In this document: positions 7,512-15,964 of the stretch, one piece after another
Numbering within the stretch: the first letter of the stretch is position 1
Layout: each line of letters starts with the position of its first letter
Notes under the pieces: generated by a model
What the model was told of the DNA's origin: nothing
Database searches by the model: none
Seen by the model: only the letters and a program-made list of their open reading frames with translations
Program-made: the position numbers and the translations under genes
From: Dyadobacter sp. MSC1_007
GTDB taxonomy: Bacteria > Bacteroidota > Bacteroidia > Cytophagales > Spirosomataceae
Direction: 5' to 3'
Length of the DNA stretch: 64,000 nucleotides
Assembly (NCBI RefSeq): GCF_023667495.1
Contig: NZ_JAMOZL010000008.1
Location: forward strand, 371,446 to 435,445

Positions 7512-7907
7512 ATGATACCATCTTCCGATCTAAGGTCGATTGCGTCCGAAAAGTTAACAGACGCAGAAATCCTGCTCCAATCCAGGAGGTTCGATAGCGC
7601 TGTTTATTTATGCGGCTATTGTATTGAAATTGCACTGAAATATCGGATTTGCAAAACATTAAACTGGCCAGGATTCCCTTCGACCAGCAAGGAATTTGAG
7701 AAACTAAAGAGCATCAGAACGCATGATCTCGACGTACTTTTGTCTTTCACAGGACTGGAACCCCTGATAAAATCTGCTCACATCAAAGAATGGTCGACCA
7801 TTTCGACGTGGAACCCAGAAGTGCGGTATCAAGTCGCAGGTTCGGTTGATGAGTTTAATGCTTTAAAAATGATCAAAAGTGTTAAAATTATAATGGCGCT
7901 GTTATGA
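7512..7907 (+). CDS. HEPN domain protein
   Basis: This 131-residue all-helical protein has a HEPN core: residues about 30-48 read AVYLCGYCIEIALKYRICK, the second HEPN helix seen in nucleotidyltransferase-partner HEPN proteins, followed by THDLDVLL and WNPEVRY segments. The RNase motif Arg-x4-6-His is not evident, so it may be a non-nuclease or neutralising type. It has its own good promoter and overlaps the next gene by ATGA, a hallmark of tightly paired modules. The partner is not a recognisable MNT nucleotidyltransferase. Confidence 0.72.
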   Translation: MIPSSDLRSIASEKLTDAEILLQSRRFDSAVYLCGYCIEIALKYRICKTLNWPGFPSTSKEFEKLKSIRTHDLDVLLSFTGLEPLIKSAHIKEWSTISTWNPEVRYQVAGSVDEFNALKMIKSVKIIMALL

Positions 7908-8281
7908 AAAAAATCGTAAATAAACTGATCTCAATAGAGCGGGAAACCTCTGAAATTAAAGGTGAATACGACCTATTTGCCTTCTTTTTGAGAGATGACT
8001 CATTTCGATGGGATATTCTGGTCGCGGCAAAATGGATATCATCCGACAAGGACGACGCGCTCGGGTATATCTCGGAAAAAGTGCAGAATGCTCTTGACAC
8101 GGATGAGATCATTCAAATTTCAAGGATCGTGATATTGGATGATCCAAACCTCGAACTACCCGATTTCTTGCAGAATCTTCATATCAGGCACGGCGCCACA
8201 GAAATTAAGGATGAAGAATTCCTGGGTCAGCATATTAAAAGAGGATATATCATCACAGGCAACAGTAACCAGGCCGCGTAA
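7904..8281 (+). CDS. Unrecognised partner protein of the HEPN gene
   Basis: I do not recognise a named family for this 125-residue protein. It starts with a charged helix, then KGEYDLFAFFLRDD, WDILVAAKWISSDKDDALGYI and a strand IIQISRIVILDD; the tail is hydrophilic. It lacks the GSxxR...DxD motif of the nucleotidyltransferases that usually accompany HEPN proteins. The ATGA overlap with the HEPN gene indicates equimolar production, as in two-component toxin-antitoxin or defence pairs. The WDILVAAKW...DK pattern looks conserved rather than random, but this needs a database search. Confidence 0.6.
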   Translation: MKKIVNKLISIERETSEIKGEYDLFAFFLRDDSFRWDILVAAKWISSDKDDALGYISEKVQNALDTDEIIQISRIVILDDPNLELPDFLQNLHIRHGATEIKDEEFLGQHIKRGYIITGNSNQAA

Positions 8282-8319
8282 AAACTGCCTATCTTCCTAT
8301 AATCATCAACAAATCAGCC

Positions 8320-8883
8320 ATGAATGAATACCCGCAAAATGTGCGAAGGAAAGACAGACAGGAAACTGATCCGTCGTTCCTTCGAGAAGTCCTGAACAAT
8401 TCAGTTTCCTGTTCTATTGCGATCGAAAAAGAAGGCTTTCCGCTGATCCATGTTGCTTTTTACCATTACGATGAGCCCAACAATGACATCGTTTTCCACT
8501 TTTCCAAACATGGTTATGCCGGTGAGGAAATCACGGATGGCAAAAAAGTGTGTGTTTCAGTTTACAAATACGGAAAGTTATATACCGCACCCAAGGCAGT
8601 TGATTTCGGATGTGAGTATCAAAGTGTGATCATCTACGGCAAAATCCGGATCATCGAAAGCGAAGAGGAAAGAATGCAGGCAATGGCTATGTTCTTCGAT
8701 AAGTATTTTGACCATATACCAAAAGACAGCTACGAAACTTTCACTGTCGCGCAAAGCAAGCCCATTCACGTAGCCCGTATCCGGATCGAGCAATGGTTTG
8801 GAAAAGAGCATTTAGTACCGGACATCGCGAAAGAGGCGTTTTATCCAGAGTTTCCCGCGGTAATTGACTCGCGAGAAGCTTAA
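8320..8883 (+). CDS. Pyridoxamine 5'-phosphate oxidase-like flavin-binding protein
   Basis: This 187-residue protein of the PNPOx-like split-barrel fold resembles the nitroimidazole-resistance NimA type. The segment SCSIAIEKEGFPLIHVAFYHYDEPNNDIVFHFSKHG corresponds to the FMN-binding strands; VCVSVYKYG and SVIIYGKIRIIES follow as in relatives. FMN binding is inferred. It stands alone between the HEPN pair and a lactonase. Possible roles are reduction of nitro compounds or flavin-dependent detoxification; no substrate can be assigned. Confidence 0.78.
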   Translation: MNEYPQNVRRKDRQETDPSFLREVLNNSVSCSIAIEKEGFPLIHVAFYHYDEPNNDIVFHFSKHGYAGEEITDGKKVCVSVYKYGKLYTAPKAVDFGCEYQSVIIYGKIRIIESEEERMQAMAMFFDKYFDHIPKDSYETFTVAQSKPIHVARIRIEQWFGKEHLVPDIAKEAFYPEFPAVIDSREA

Positions 8884-8945
8884 ACTGCCACCCAGGTACA
8901 ACCTCAAAACAGTAAGCAGACTACCATCACGACTTTAATAGACTA

Positions 8946-8971
8946 ATCCGGTTTAAAAACACCGGATCCGG
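8946..8971. repeat. Short repeated/inverted ATCCGG sites before the SMP-30 gene
   Basis: ATCCGG (8946-8951) is followed by its inverse CCGGAT (8962-8967) and again by ATCCGG (8966-8971), just before the ATG at 8979. This could be a repressor site; the repeats are short and chance is possible. Confidence 0.3.
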
Positions 8972-8978
8972 TTATAAT

Positions 8979-9899
8979 ATGCAAAAATCAAAGATCATTA
9001 TCCCGGTGCTGGCAGGCCTTGCCGCACTTTTTACCCCTATTCTACTTTCCGCACAAATCATGGATCCCAAATCGATCGTTGCTCCCGGCGCGCAGGTTGA
9101 AAAGCTGGGCGACGGCTACAAATTCACCGAAGGCCCTGTCCCAGACAAAAATGGCAATGTGTTTTTTACCGACCAGCCCAACAACAAAATCATCCGCTGG
9201 GATGCCGAAACAGGCGCATTCAGCACGTTCTCTGACAAAGCTGGCCGTGCTAACGGGATGTATTTCGATAAAAAGGGCAACCTGGTAGCTTGCTCGGACG
9301 AAGAAAATCAGGTTTGGTCTTTCGATAAAAAAGGCAATCCAACTGTTTTGGTCAAAGATTACGAAGGTAAATTGCTGAATGGCCCAAACGACCTCTGGAT
9401 CGATCCAAAGGGTGGCATTTACCTCACCGACCCGCTTTACAAACGAGATTACTGGAAACGCGATCCGGCCATGCAGCAGGACGGTCAGCATGTGTATTAC
9501 CTCACGCCAGATCATAAAAAACTTGTGCGGGTCGATGAAAAACTTAAAAAACCAAATGGCATTATCGGGACCGCAGATGGCAAAAAGCTGTATGTTGCCG
9601 ACATTGGCGATAACAAAACTTATGTTTACGATATCCAGAAAGATGGCTCGCTGACAAACCGGACGCTTTTCGTATCAAAAGGTTCGGACGGCATGATCCT
9701 CGACGAGGAAGGAAATCTTTATCTTACAGGCGACGGAGTGACGGTATTTGATAAAACGGGCGCTCAAATCGCCCATTTCCCGGTCCATAAAGGTTGGACG
9801 GCGAATGTTTGTTTTGGTGGCAAAAACAGGGATATGCTGTTCATCACAGCCGAGACGGCAGTATATGGATTGAAGATGGGGGTTAAGGGCGTAAAATAG
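8979..9899 (+). CDS. SMP-30/gluconolactonase family protein, secreted
   Basis: Predicted periplasmic six-bladed beta-propeller lactonase, 306 residues with a signal peptide (cleavage near LLSAQ). Family metal ligands are visible: FTEGP (Glu), NGPNDLW (Asn) and SDGM (Asp). It probably hydrolyses a sugar lactone such as glucono-lactone to the acid. This suits the oxidoreductases in the window, which would produce lactones. It is monocistronic, with a terminator right after it. Confidence 0.85.
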   Translation: MQKSKIIIPVLAGLAALFTPILLSAQIMDPKSIVAPGAQVEKLGDGYKFTEGPVPDKNGNVFFTDQPNNKIIRWDAETGAFSTFSDKAGRANGMYFDKKGNLVACSDEENQVWSFDKKGNPTVLVKDYEGKLLNGPNDLWIDPKGGIYLTDPLYKRDYWKRDPAMQQDGQHVYYLTPDHKKLVRVDEKLKKPNGIIGTADGKKLYVADIGDNKTYVYDIQKDGSLTNRTLFVSKGSDGMILDEEGNLYLTGDGVTVFDKTGAQIAHFPVHKGWTANVCFGGKNRDMLFITAETAVYGLKMGVKGVK

Positions 9900-9919
9900 A
9901 TTGCTGCGTTATACAAATG

Positions 9920-9960
9920 GCGGAATTTCCTGATATGAAGGGAATTCCGCCTTTCTTTTT
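9920..9960 (+). terminator. Rho-independent terminator of the SMP-30 gene
   Basis: An 11-bp stem (GCGGAATTTCC at 9920-9930 against GGGAATTCCGC at 9940-9950, one G-T pair) is followed by CTTTCTTTTT. Confidence 0.85.
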
Positions 9961-10068
9961 GAATTGCTGCAACGGATCGAAGGCATATATCGTCATAGTT
10001 CTATACAAAAGCGCCATTATACTAGACTTCCCGGTGGCACGTTACTGACATTAACTGTACTCCTGCTT

Positions 10069-12486
10069 ATGCGCCTGATTTTTACCATTTTTCTCTTTCT
10101 GGTTTTTTTCGACGCTTCGGGTCAGGAACGTATTACGATTAGTGGTTTTGTCAAGGAAAAAGGCAGTCAGGAGCAGCTGCCGGGCGTGAACGTGTACATC
10201 GACGGCACGCCTTACGGGGCGGTTACAAACACGTACGGGTTCTATTCGCTTACCCTGCCAGCCTCCGATTCGGCGACGGTTTCTTTTTCGTTTGTTGGCT
10301 ATGAAAAGCAGGAGCGCAGGGTTCGCCTCACCAAAAACATCGAACTGAACATCTTCCTTCCCACTATCACCCAACTCGACGAAGTGGTTGTTTCTGCACG
10401 CAGGCAGGAGGATTACGTGAGCCGCACGGTGCAAATGAGCAAAATCGAGATACCCATTCAGCAACTGAAAAAAATACCGGCATTTTTTGGAGAGAAGGAC
10501 GTGTTGCGTGTTTTACAGCTCATGCCGGGCGTCCAGAAAGGCACGGAAGGACAAACAGGCCTTTACGTGCGCGGCGGCGGGCCCGATCAGAACCTCATTA
10601 TCCTCGACGATGCCGTCGTTTACAATGCAAACCACCTTTTCGGCTTCTTTTCAATTTTCAATTCGGATGCATTGAAAAGCGTAGAACTGACCAAAGGCGG
10701 CTTTCCTGCCCGCTATGGAGGACGGTTATCGTCGGTTCTTGAAATGAATATGAAGGAAGGCAGCAAGGAAAAGCTGCATGGAGAGGGGGGAATCGGGCTC
10801 ATATCCTCCCGGCTGACATTGGAAGGGCCTATTTCAAAAGGAAAATCTTCTTTCCTGATCTCGGGCAGACGCACGTACATTGATTTGCTCGCCACGCCCG
10901 TTATCGCACAGCAACAACAAGGCGACGATAGCCAGGTGAGGCCGGGTTATTACTTCTATGACCTGAATGCAAAAATGAACTACGACCTCGGCACGAAGGA
11001 TAAACTCTACATAAGCGGCTATTTTGGCCGGGATAAATTCCACGTAAATGAAAAAAGCAGCACTTCACAAACCAAGGCGGGGCTCGACTGGGGCAATGCA
11101 ACCGCGACCATGCGCTGGAACCACGTTTTAAACCAAAAGCTGTTTGTCAATACATCGTTTATATTCAGTAACTTCAAATTCGGTGTTTCGAGTTATTCCA
11201 AAGACTTTAACACCGACGGAAGTGTAGATGACGAATTCAGTCTGGATTACAACTCCCGGATCAGGGATTTTGGATTAAAAACCGATTTCGACTTTTATCC
11301 TTCGCCCAAACATGCTGTCAAATTTGGCGCGCAGGCCACTTTACACAAATTCGTCCCATCGGCATTGGCCATCGAAGGTTCCTTTACGGACAATCCGATA
11401 GAAAGATCTGTGCAGCCGGTGCGTACGCTCGAAACAGGTGTGTACCTGGAAGATACCTGGCAGGCATTGGACGCTTTGAAAGTCAATGCAGGGATTCGGT
11501 TAAGCTCTTTTCAAACCAAAACAAAAACCTACCTGCGCCCCGAACCACGGTTTTCAGCCGCATTGCGACTGGCTGAAAATTTCTCATTCAAAGCTTCGTA
11601 CGCACGCATGAATCAGTACGTGCATTTACTTTCGAATACCGGGTTGGGACTTCCGACGGATCTTTGGGTGCCTACAACAGACAAAGTTGCCCCGCAACAG
11701 TCTGAGCAGGTGGCTGCCGGTTTTGCAAAAGATTTTGAACGGCCTGCGCTCACTATTACATTGGAAGGTTATTATAAAAAAATGAACAATATCCTCAATT
11801 ACAAGGAAGGTTCGTCATTCCTGAGCATTAATGGTGAAAATGCCAATGAACTGAGTTGGGAGGATAATGTAACTTCGGGCAAGGGTTGGTCCTATGGTGG
11901 AGAGTTTTTGATCCAAAAGAAAACAGGCAGGTTCTCGGGCTGGATCGGCTACACCTTGTCCTGGACTTACTGGAAATTCCCGGAGCTGAACTTCGGAAAA
12001 ACATTCTTCCCGCGCTACGATCGCCGGCACGACCTGTCCGTGGTAGGTATTTATGAAATAAGCAAGCGCATTACACTGTCCGCAACGTGGGTTTATGGAA
12101 CAGGCAATGCACTCACGCTACCCGTTTCAACTTACAGGGCTATCAGCGACAATTTCATAACCCGCCTGACGCCCGAAGGGAAGCCTGCCGTTACCTGGTT
12201 CGGGCCGACGGTAAGCGAATATGGGCAAAAAAACAGCTATCGGGCAGAGCCATTCCACCGGATGGACGTTGCCATTCAGTTTCACAAAAAGAAAAAAAGA
12301 CACGAACGGACTTGGGAATTTGGGGTTTACAACACCTACAACCGCAGAAATCCATTCTTTTATGACATTGAAGAAGAAGTCGTCGTGCTGCCTGGCCCAC
12401 CAAGCACACCGGTAGTCAAAAACACGTTGAAAAGGTATTCGCTGTTTCCGATACTACCCTATTTCAGCTATAATTTCAAATTCTGA
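10069..12486 (+). CDS. TonB-dependent receptor with carboxypeptidase-like domain
   Basis: Outer-membrane active transporter, 805 residues from the ATG at 10069, which gives a clean signal peptide (MRLIFTIFLFLVFFDASG); a longer TTG start at 9964 is unlikely. Domains in order: CarboxypepD_reg-like (about 25-110, PGVNVYIDGT...TNTYGFYSL), plug with the VLQLMPGVQKG and GLYVRGGGPDQNLIILDDA segments, then a 22-strand barrel ending in an aromatic residue (NFKF). It ends where a DUF4249 lipoprotein gene starts, a pairing common in Bacteroidota. The ligand is unknown; this pair type is not a classic SusCD glycan system. Confidence 0.88.
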   Translation: MRLIFTIFLFLVFFDASGQERITISGFVKEKGSQEQLPGVNVYIDGTPYGAVTNTYGFYSLTLPASDSATVSFSFVGYEKQERRVRLTKNIELNIFLPTITQLDEVVVSARRQEDYVSRTVQMSKIEIPIQQLKKIPAFFGEKDVLRVLQLMPGVQKGTEGQTGLYVRGGGPDQNLIILDDAVVYNANHLFGFFSIFNSDALKSVELTKGGFPARYGGRLSSVLEMNMKEGSKEKLHGEGGIGLISSRLTLEGPISKGKSSFLISGRRTYIDLLATPVIAQQQQGDDSQVRPGYYFYDLNAKMNYDLGTKDKLYISGYFGRDKFHVNEKSSTSQTKAGLDWGNATATMRWNHVLNQKLFVNTSFIFSNFKFGVSSYSKDFNTDGSVDDEFSLDYNSRIRDFGLKTDFDFYPSPKHAVKFGAQATLHKFVPSALAIEGSFTDNPIERSVQPVRTLETGVYLEDTWQALDALKVNAGIRLSSFQTKTKTYLRPEPRFSAALRLAENFSFKASYARMNQYVHLLSNTGLGLPTDLWVPTTDKVAPQQSEQVAAGFAKDFERPALTITLEGYYKKMNNILNYKEGSSFLSINGENANELSWEDNVTSGKGWSYGGEFLIQKKTGRFSGWIGYTLSWTYWKFPELNFGKTFFPRYDRRHDLSVVGIYEISKRITLSATWVYGTGNALTLPVSTYRAISDNFITRLTPEGKPAVTWFGPTVSEYGQKNSYRAEPFHRMDVAIQFHKKKKRHERTWEFGVYNTYNRRNPFFYDIEEEVVVLPGPPSTPVVKNTLKRYSLFPILPYFSYNFKF

Positions 12487-13451
12487 TGATGCAGCCCATG
12501 AAATTCCAAGCTATTCTTGTCTTGCTGTCACTGCTCGCTCTGACAGCTTGCGAATCGCTCATTACAGATATCGATCAATCAAAACTACCACAAGTTGAAT
12601 CGAAGCTTGTAGTGCAATGCTTTATATCGCCGCAATCTGCCCGGACGAACGTGGTTGTGACAGAGTCTGTCCCGCTTTTTGGGGACCCGCAAATGAAAAA
12701 CAGCGTCGTCCGGAACGCATCGGTAAAAATATCAGATGGTGGCCAAGAAGTAACGATACCATTTGATACCGCAAGCCAGCTTTACATGATCGACAAATCG
12801 AAGTTTGCTATTAATGCAGGCAAAACCTATTTCCTCACCGTCACAGACGGTACTAGAAAAGTAACCTCCAAATGCACGGTTCCCACCAAAGCCGTCGTGG
12901 CCAACTCTTACGAAATCGACACGTCCTATAACGGCAATATGGCCTATCAGGACACCGCGATCACGTTGAAAATGGGTTGGAACGACATTCCGACGGATAC
13001 CAACTATTACCGCGTGAGGGCGTCGATGGATCTCGAATACAGCATTCCCGAGGGCACTACCCCGGAGAACTTTAAAGAACGAAGGGTGAGGAACCGCTAT
13101 AATTTTAATTGGGATGATACGATTGGCAGAAGCGACTTTCGTAACGATATTAACCTCGATGGGGCTGCTTTTACCTCTCCCATTGGCCGGGCCAACCTCC
13201 CTAACCCGATCACCTATGATTTCGGGAACGGTAATAAGTTTACGATTTATCCCAAAAGCAAGATCATTTCCATTACCATGGAGGTTTACAACACAGATGA
13301 GCATTATTTCAAGTACCACCGGTCACTCGAAACGCGCGGGAGCTCGGATAACCCTTTTGTCGAACCTTCATTGATATACACCAACATTGAAGGCGGGCTC
13401 GGATGCTTTGCCTCCTACAATTCCGGGCAACTAGTATATCGTCCCAAATAA
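12486..13451 (+). CDS. DUF4249 lipoprotein, partner of the TonB receptor
   Basis: This 321-residue predicted lipoprotein has a lipobox LTAC with Cys22. The body is beta-rich, with an N-terminal Ig-like region (KLVVQCFISPQS) and VKISDGGQEVTI, typical of DUF4249 proteins that follow TonB receptors in Bacteroidota. The ATG overlaps the receptor's stop by one base, so they are one operon. It probably sits on the outer membrane as the surface lid or assembly partner of the receptor; this is inferred from gene pairing. Confidence 0.85.
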   Translation: MMQPMKFQAILVLLSLLALTACESLITDIDQSKLPQVESKLVVQCFISPQSARTNVVVTESVPLFGDPQMKNSVVRNASVKISDGGQEVTIPFDTASQLYMIDKSKFAINAGKTYFLTVTDGTRKVTSKCTVPTKAVVANSYEIDTSYNGNMAYQDTAITLKMGWNDIPTDTNYYRVRASMDLEYSIPEGTTPENFKERRVRNRYNFNWDDTIGRSDFRNDINLDGAAFTSPIGRANLPNPITYDFGNGNKFTIYPKSKIISITMEVYNTDEHYFKYHRSLETRGSSDNPFVEPSLIYTNIEGGLGCFASYNSGQLVYRPK

Positions 13452-13485
13452 TCTGGTTTATTTACTATTCTGGTTCTACATAATC

Positions 13486-13530
13486 AGGCAAATTGAGGTC
13501 AAAGCACCTCAAAATGTTCCCGCCTTTTTT
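13486..13530 (+). terminator. Possible terminator after the DUF4249 gene
   Basis: A 7-bp stem TTGAGGT/ACCTCAA (13493-13499, 13506-13512), nested in AGGC/GCCT, is followed by six T. The stem is weak and has an interior loop. Confidence 0.45.
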
Positions 13531-13645
13531 GTCAATTAAGCTGCGTAAAGCGCGGTGCTGTAAGGCATACTTTTTTCCTGATGGTGGGTAAAAGTAACTG
13601 TCAGTAGTTCATTCCACAGATCATCAATCTTAAAACAATATACTT

Positions 13646-14059
13646 ATGGACTTGCAAGGAACCGATCAGGATAAGGTTAAGAAACCGCATCCTTCCAACA
13701 AAAACATGAGTGAACCGGATACGCTCATAGAAACGCTACAAGATTTACAGGAACAAGGATATACTTATGACTTTAATCTGACGGCGCATGCCCTGGAAGT
13801 GCACAAGGACGACGGTATTTGCCTCACACTTTCACCCGAGGACTTTGATATTGTACAGGTATACCGTTTTGAAGGCATGACCAACCCGTCGGATATGTCG
13901 ATATTGTATGCTATTGAATCGAAAGACGGATTGAAAGGGACTCTGGTGAGCAGTTATGGCGTTTACGCCGATGCTATGTCCAACGAAATGATTAAAAAAC
14001 TAGACACACGGAGTTCGCTGATCGTGCATCACTCGGAAGATGACGATATGGCTCATTAA
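13646..14059 (+). CDS. Conserved small Bacteroidota protein of unknown function
   Basis: This 137-residue soluble protein has no leader. The core reads LIETLQDLQEQGYTYDFNL, then LSPEDFDIVQVYRFEGMTNPSDMSILYAI and VSSYGVYADAMSNEMIKKL. I recall this family as widespread in Bacteroidota and sometimes mislabelled phosphoribosylpyrophosphate synthetase, though it lacks that enzyme's motifs. The first about 24 residues are variable, so the internal ATG at 13706 is an alternative start. It is monocistronic with a terminator; the role is unknown. Confidence 0.75.
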   Translation: MDLQGTDQDKVKKPHPSNKNMSEPDTLIETLQDLQEQGYTYDFNLTAHALEVHKDDGICLTLSPEDFDIVQVYRFEGMTNPSDMSILYAIESKDGLKGTLVSSYGVYADAMSNEMIKKLDTRSSLIVHHSEDDDMAH

Positions 14060-14089
14060 TGTATATCAATTCGTTGTTTCGAAAAACAG

Positions 14090-14129
14090 GATGTTACTTC
14101 GCCATGGAAATGGCCGGTAACATCTTTTT
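14090..14129 (+). terminator. Rho-independent terminator
   Basis: An outer stem GATGTTAC (14090-14097) pairs with GTAACATC (14117-14124) around an inner GCCAT/ATGGC stem and is followed by five T. Confidence 0.8.
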
Positions 14130-14210
14130 AATTTAAGATTTAAAGGCAAAATCTGCACTGTATTGACTGGCACGGGTATTTTAAGTGTATCAATGCATAA
14201 TAAAAAGTAT

Positions 14211-14618
14211 ATGACCATGGAAATGATCGAACTGACCGACGAACTCATCCATTCCGCCGAGGAACGGTCGGCGGGGCTGCCCTATCCTCAGTTTGTTAAA
14301 AATCTGAAAGCGATCGGCGTGGATAATTATGAGGTAAAAGTAAAGAACCATAAACGTACTTACACGTCCGTTCACGGCGACAAGCTCATTATCGCCGGCG
14401 ATCTGCCTGAATTTGAGTGTGCTGAGACTTTTCAGCTCGAAGAAGTTAAAGCTGCCATTAAACGCAATCAGGAAGGCATTACGGATTATCCAACGTTTTT
14501 GCGTGAACTAGGAGCGGCGGGTATACATACCTATGTGGCCGATCTTACAGGTATGAAGGTCATTTATCAGGGACCCAATTCGGAATATGAATATGAAGAA
14601 ATGATCCCGGAAGCATAA
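14211..14618 (+). CDS. DUF1398 family protein
   Basis: This soluble protein of about 135 residues starts from the ATG at 14211, preceded by an A-rich stretch; 14193 is an alternative ATG. The FVKNLKAIGVDNYEVKV and YPTFLRELGAAGIHTYVADL segments, with a GDLPEF turn and a repeated architecture, match the DUF1398 (YbcV-like) family. The structural role is unknown. It is followed within 10 bases by the convergent threonine aldolase. Confidence 0.75.
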   Translation: MTMEMIELTDELIHSAEERSAGLPYPQFVKNLKAIGVDNYEVKVKNHKRTYTSVHGDKLIIAGDLPEFECAETFQLEEVKAAIKRNQEGITDYPTFLRELGAAGIHTYVADLTGMKVIYQGPNSEYEYEEMIPEA

Positions 14619-14627
14619 TTCCGGGCT

Positions 14628-15647
14628 TTACAAAGCTTTGACGTTGCGGTGCATTTCTTCAAGATGATCATCTGTGAAATCCAGGTGGGTGACAAACCGT
14701 ACGAGGCCTTTCCCAAATGCTACTGCTAGAATTCCCGCGTCGGCAAGTTTGATTACATATTCGGCTTCCGAAATGCCCTCTGCGAGCTGTATAATGACGA
14801 TATTGGTATCAACCGGGAAAATGCCGGTGATTTCGGGCCTGCCTGCAAACATCTCCCCGATCGTCCGTGCGCGCTCGTGGTCCTCTTTCAAACGCTCCAC
14901 ATGATGATCGAGGGCGTAAATGCCGGCGGCGGCTAAAAAACCGGCCTGCCTCCATGCGCCCCCCATTACCTTTCTGAAACGCCTCGCATCGCGGATCATT
15001 TCCCTGCTGCCGAGCAACAGAGAGCCAACCGGACAACCCAAACCTTTGGAAAGGCAAATGCTGATGCTATCGAAGATTTCGCCATACTGCCTTGTGGTGT
15101 CACCCGTCTCGACCAGCGCATTGAAAAGCCTGGCGCCATCAAGGTGCAGTGGAATATTCCGTTCGTCGCAAACGGTGCTGATTGCTTTGATTTCTTCAAA
15201 GTCGTAATAACAACCACCCCCTTTGTTCATCGTGTTTTCGAGGGAAACCAGTCGCGTCACTGTCGAATGCACATCGTTTTCGGGACTAATCGCTTCGGAT
15301 ACCTGCTGCGCCGTCAGCCTCCCGCGATCACCGTCAAGCAGTTTTACGGATGAAAAGGAGTTGAGCATGATACCGCCACCTTCGTATAAGTAGATATGGG
15401 AATGCTTGTCACAAATCACATCGCTTCCCGGCCGGGTATGCACGCGAATGGCGAGCTGGTTGGTCATCGTTCCGGAAGGGCAGAATAATGCGTCTTCCAT
15501 TCCAAACAGCTTTGCCGCTTTTTCCTGCAATGCATTTACCGTCGGGTCGTCGCCCAACACATCGTCGCCTACCTCGGCTGCCCACATCATTTCCTGCATG
15601 GCCTTTGTGGGCCTGGTAACTGTATCGCTGCGTAAGTCAATTTTCAT
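14628..15647 (-). CDS. ltaE: Low-specificity L-threonine aldolase
   Basis: PLP enzyme of 339 residues that cleaves L-threonine or allo-threonine to glycine and acetaldehyde. It begins with the family hallmark IDLRSDTVTRPT, then GDDVLGDDPTVNALQ, HLDGARLFNA (Asp170 pairs with the PLP nitrogen) and SICLSKGLGCPVGS with the Schiff-base Lys201. Length is typical. It stands alone, divergent from a small gene across 110 bases. Confidence 0.93.
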   Translation of the reverse strand: MKIDLRSDTVTRPTKAMQEMMWAAEVGDDVLGDDPTVNALQEKAAKLFGMEDALFCPSGTMTNQLAIRVHTRPGSDVICDKHSHIYLYEGGGIMLNSFSSVKLLDGDRGRLTAQQVSEAISPENDVHSTVTRLVSLENTMNKGGGCYYDFEEIKAISTVCDERNIPLHLDGARLFNALVETGDTTRQYGEIFDSISICLSKGLGCPVGSLLLGSREMIRDARRFRKVMGGAWRQAGFLAAAGIYALDHHVERLKEDHERARTIGEMFAGRPEITGIFPVDTNIVIIQLAEGISEAEYVIKLADAGILAVAFGKGLVRFVTHLDFTDDHLEEMHRNVKAL

Positions 15648-15757
15648 TTTACTTCAAGCCGGTTTTGTATTTTGCCGCATTTCCGACCAATTTACTTCTT
15701 AAGAATGAATTACCGGGCGAGCATCCGATTCTTTATATTGCACCCAAAATCACAATT

Positions 15758-15952
15758 ATGGAGTTTGAAGAATATTTGATTACAAAAAAAATAGACGCGG
15801 AAGCTTTCAAAAGAAGCGATGCGGCCCGTTTCGAAGAATGGATGGAGCTATTTAAAACCATGCATCCCGAAAGCTTTACGGGGCATAAAAAGTTCCTCAT
15901 CAACGAGATTCGTAGACGCTATCATTTGAAAGAAGAAACGGGGCAGCAATAA
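15758..15952 (+). CDS. Conserved small cytosolic protein
   Basis: This 64-residue protein starts from the ATG at 15758; an upstream ATG at 15665 would add an unlikely non-conserved extension. It reads MEFEEYLITKKIDAEAF, then EEWMELFKTMHPESFTGHKKFLINEIRRRYHL. The pattern EW..LF..MHPESFT..K.FLIN.IRR.Y recurs in Bacteroidota small proteins of unknown function. It is probably helical and soluble. Confidence 0.7.
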   Translation: MEFEEYLITKKIDAEAFKRSDAARFEEWMELFKTMHPESFTGHKKFLINEIRRRYHLKEETGQQ

Positions 15953-15964
15953 TCTGCAAAGACT

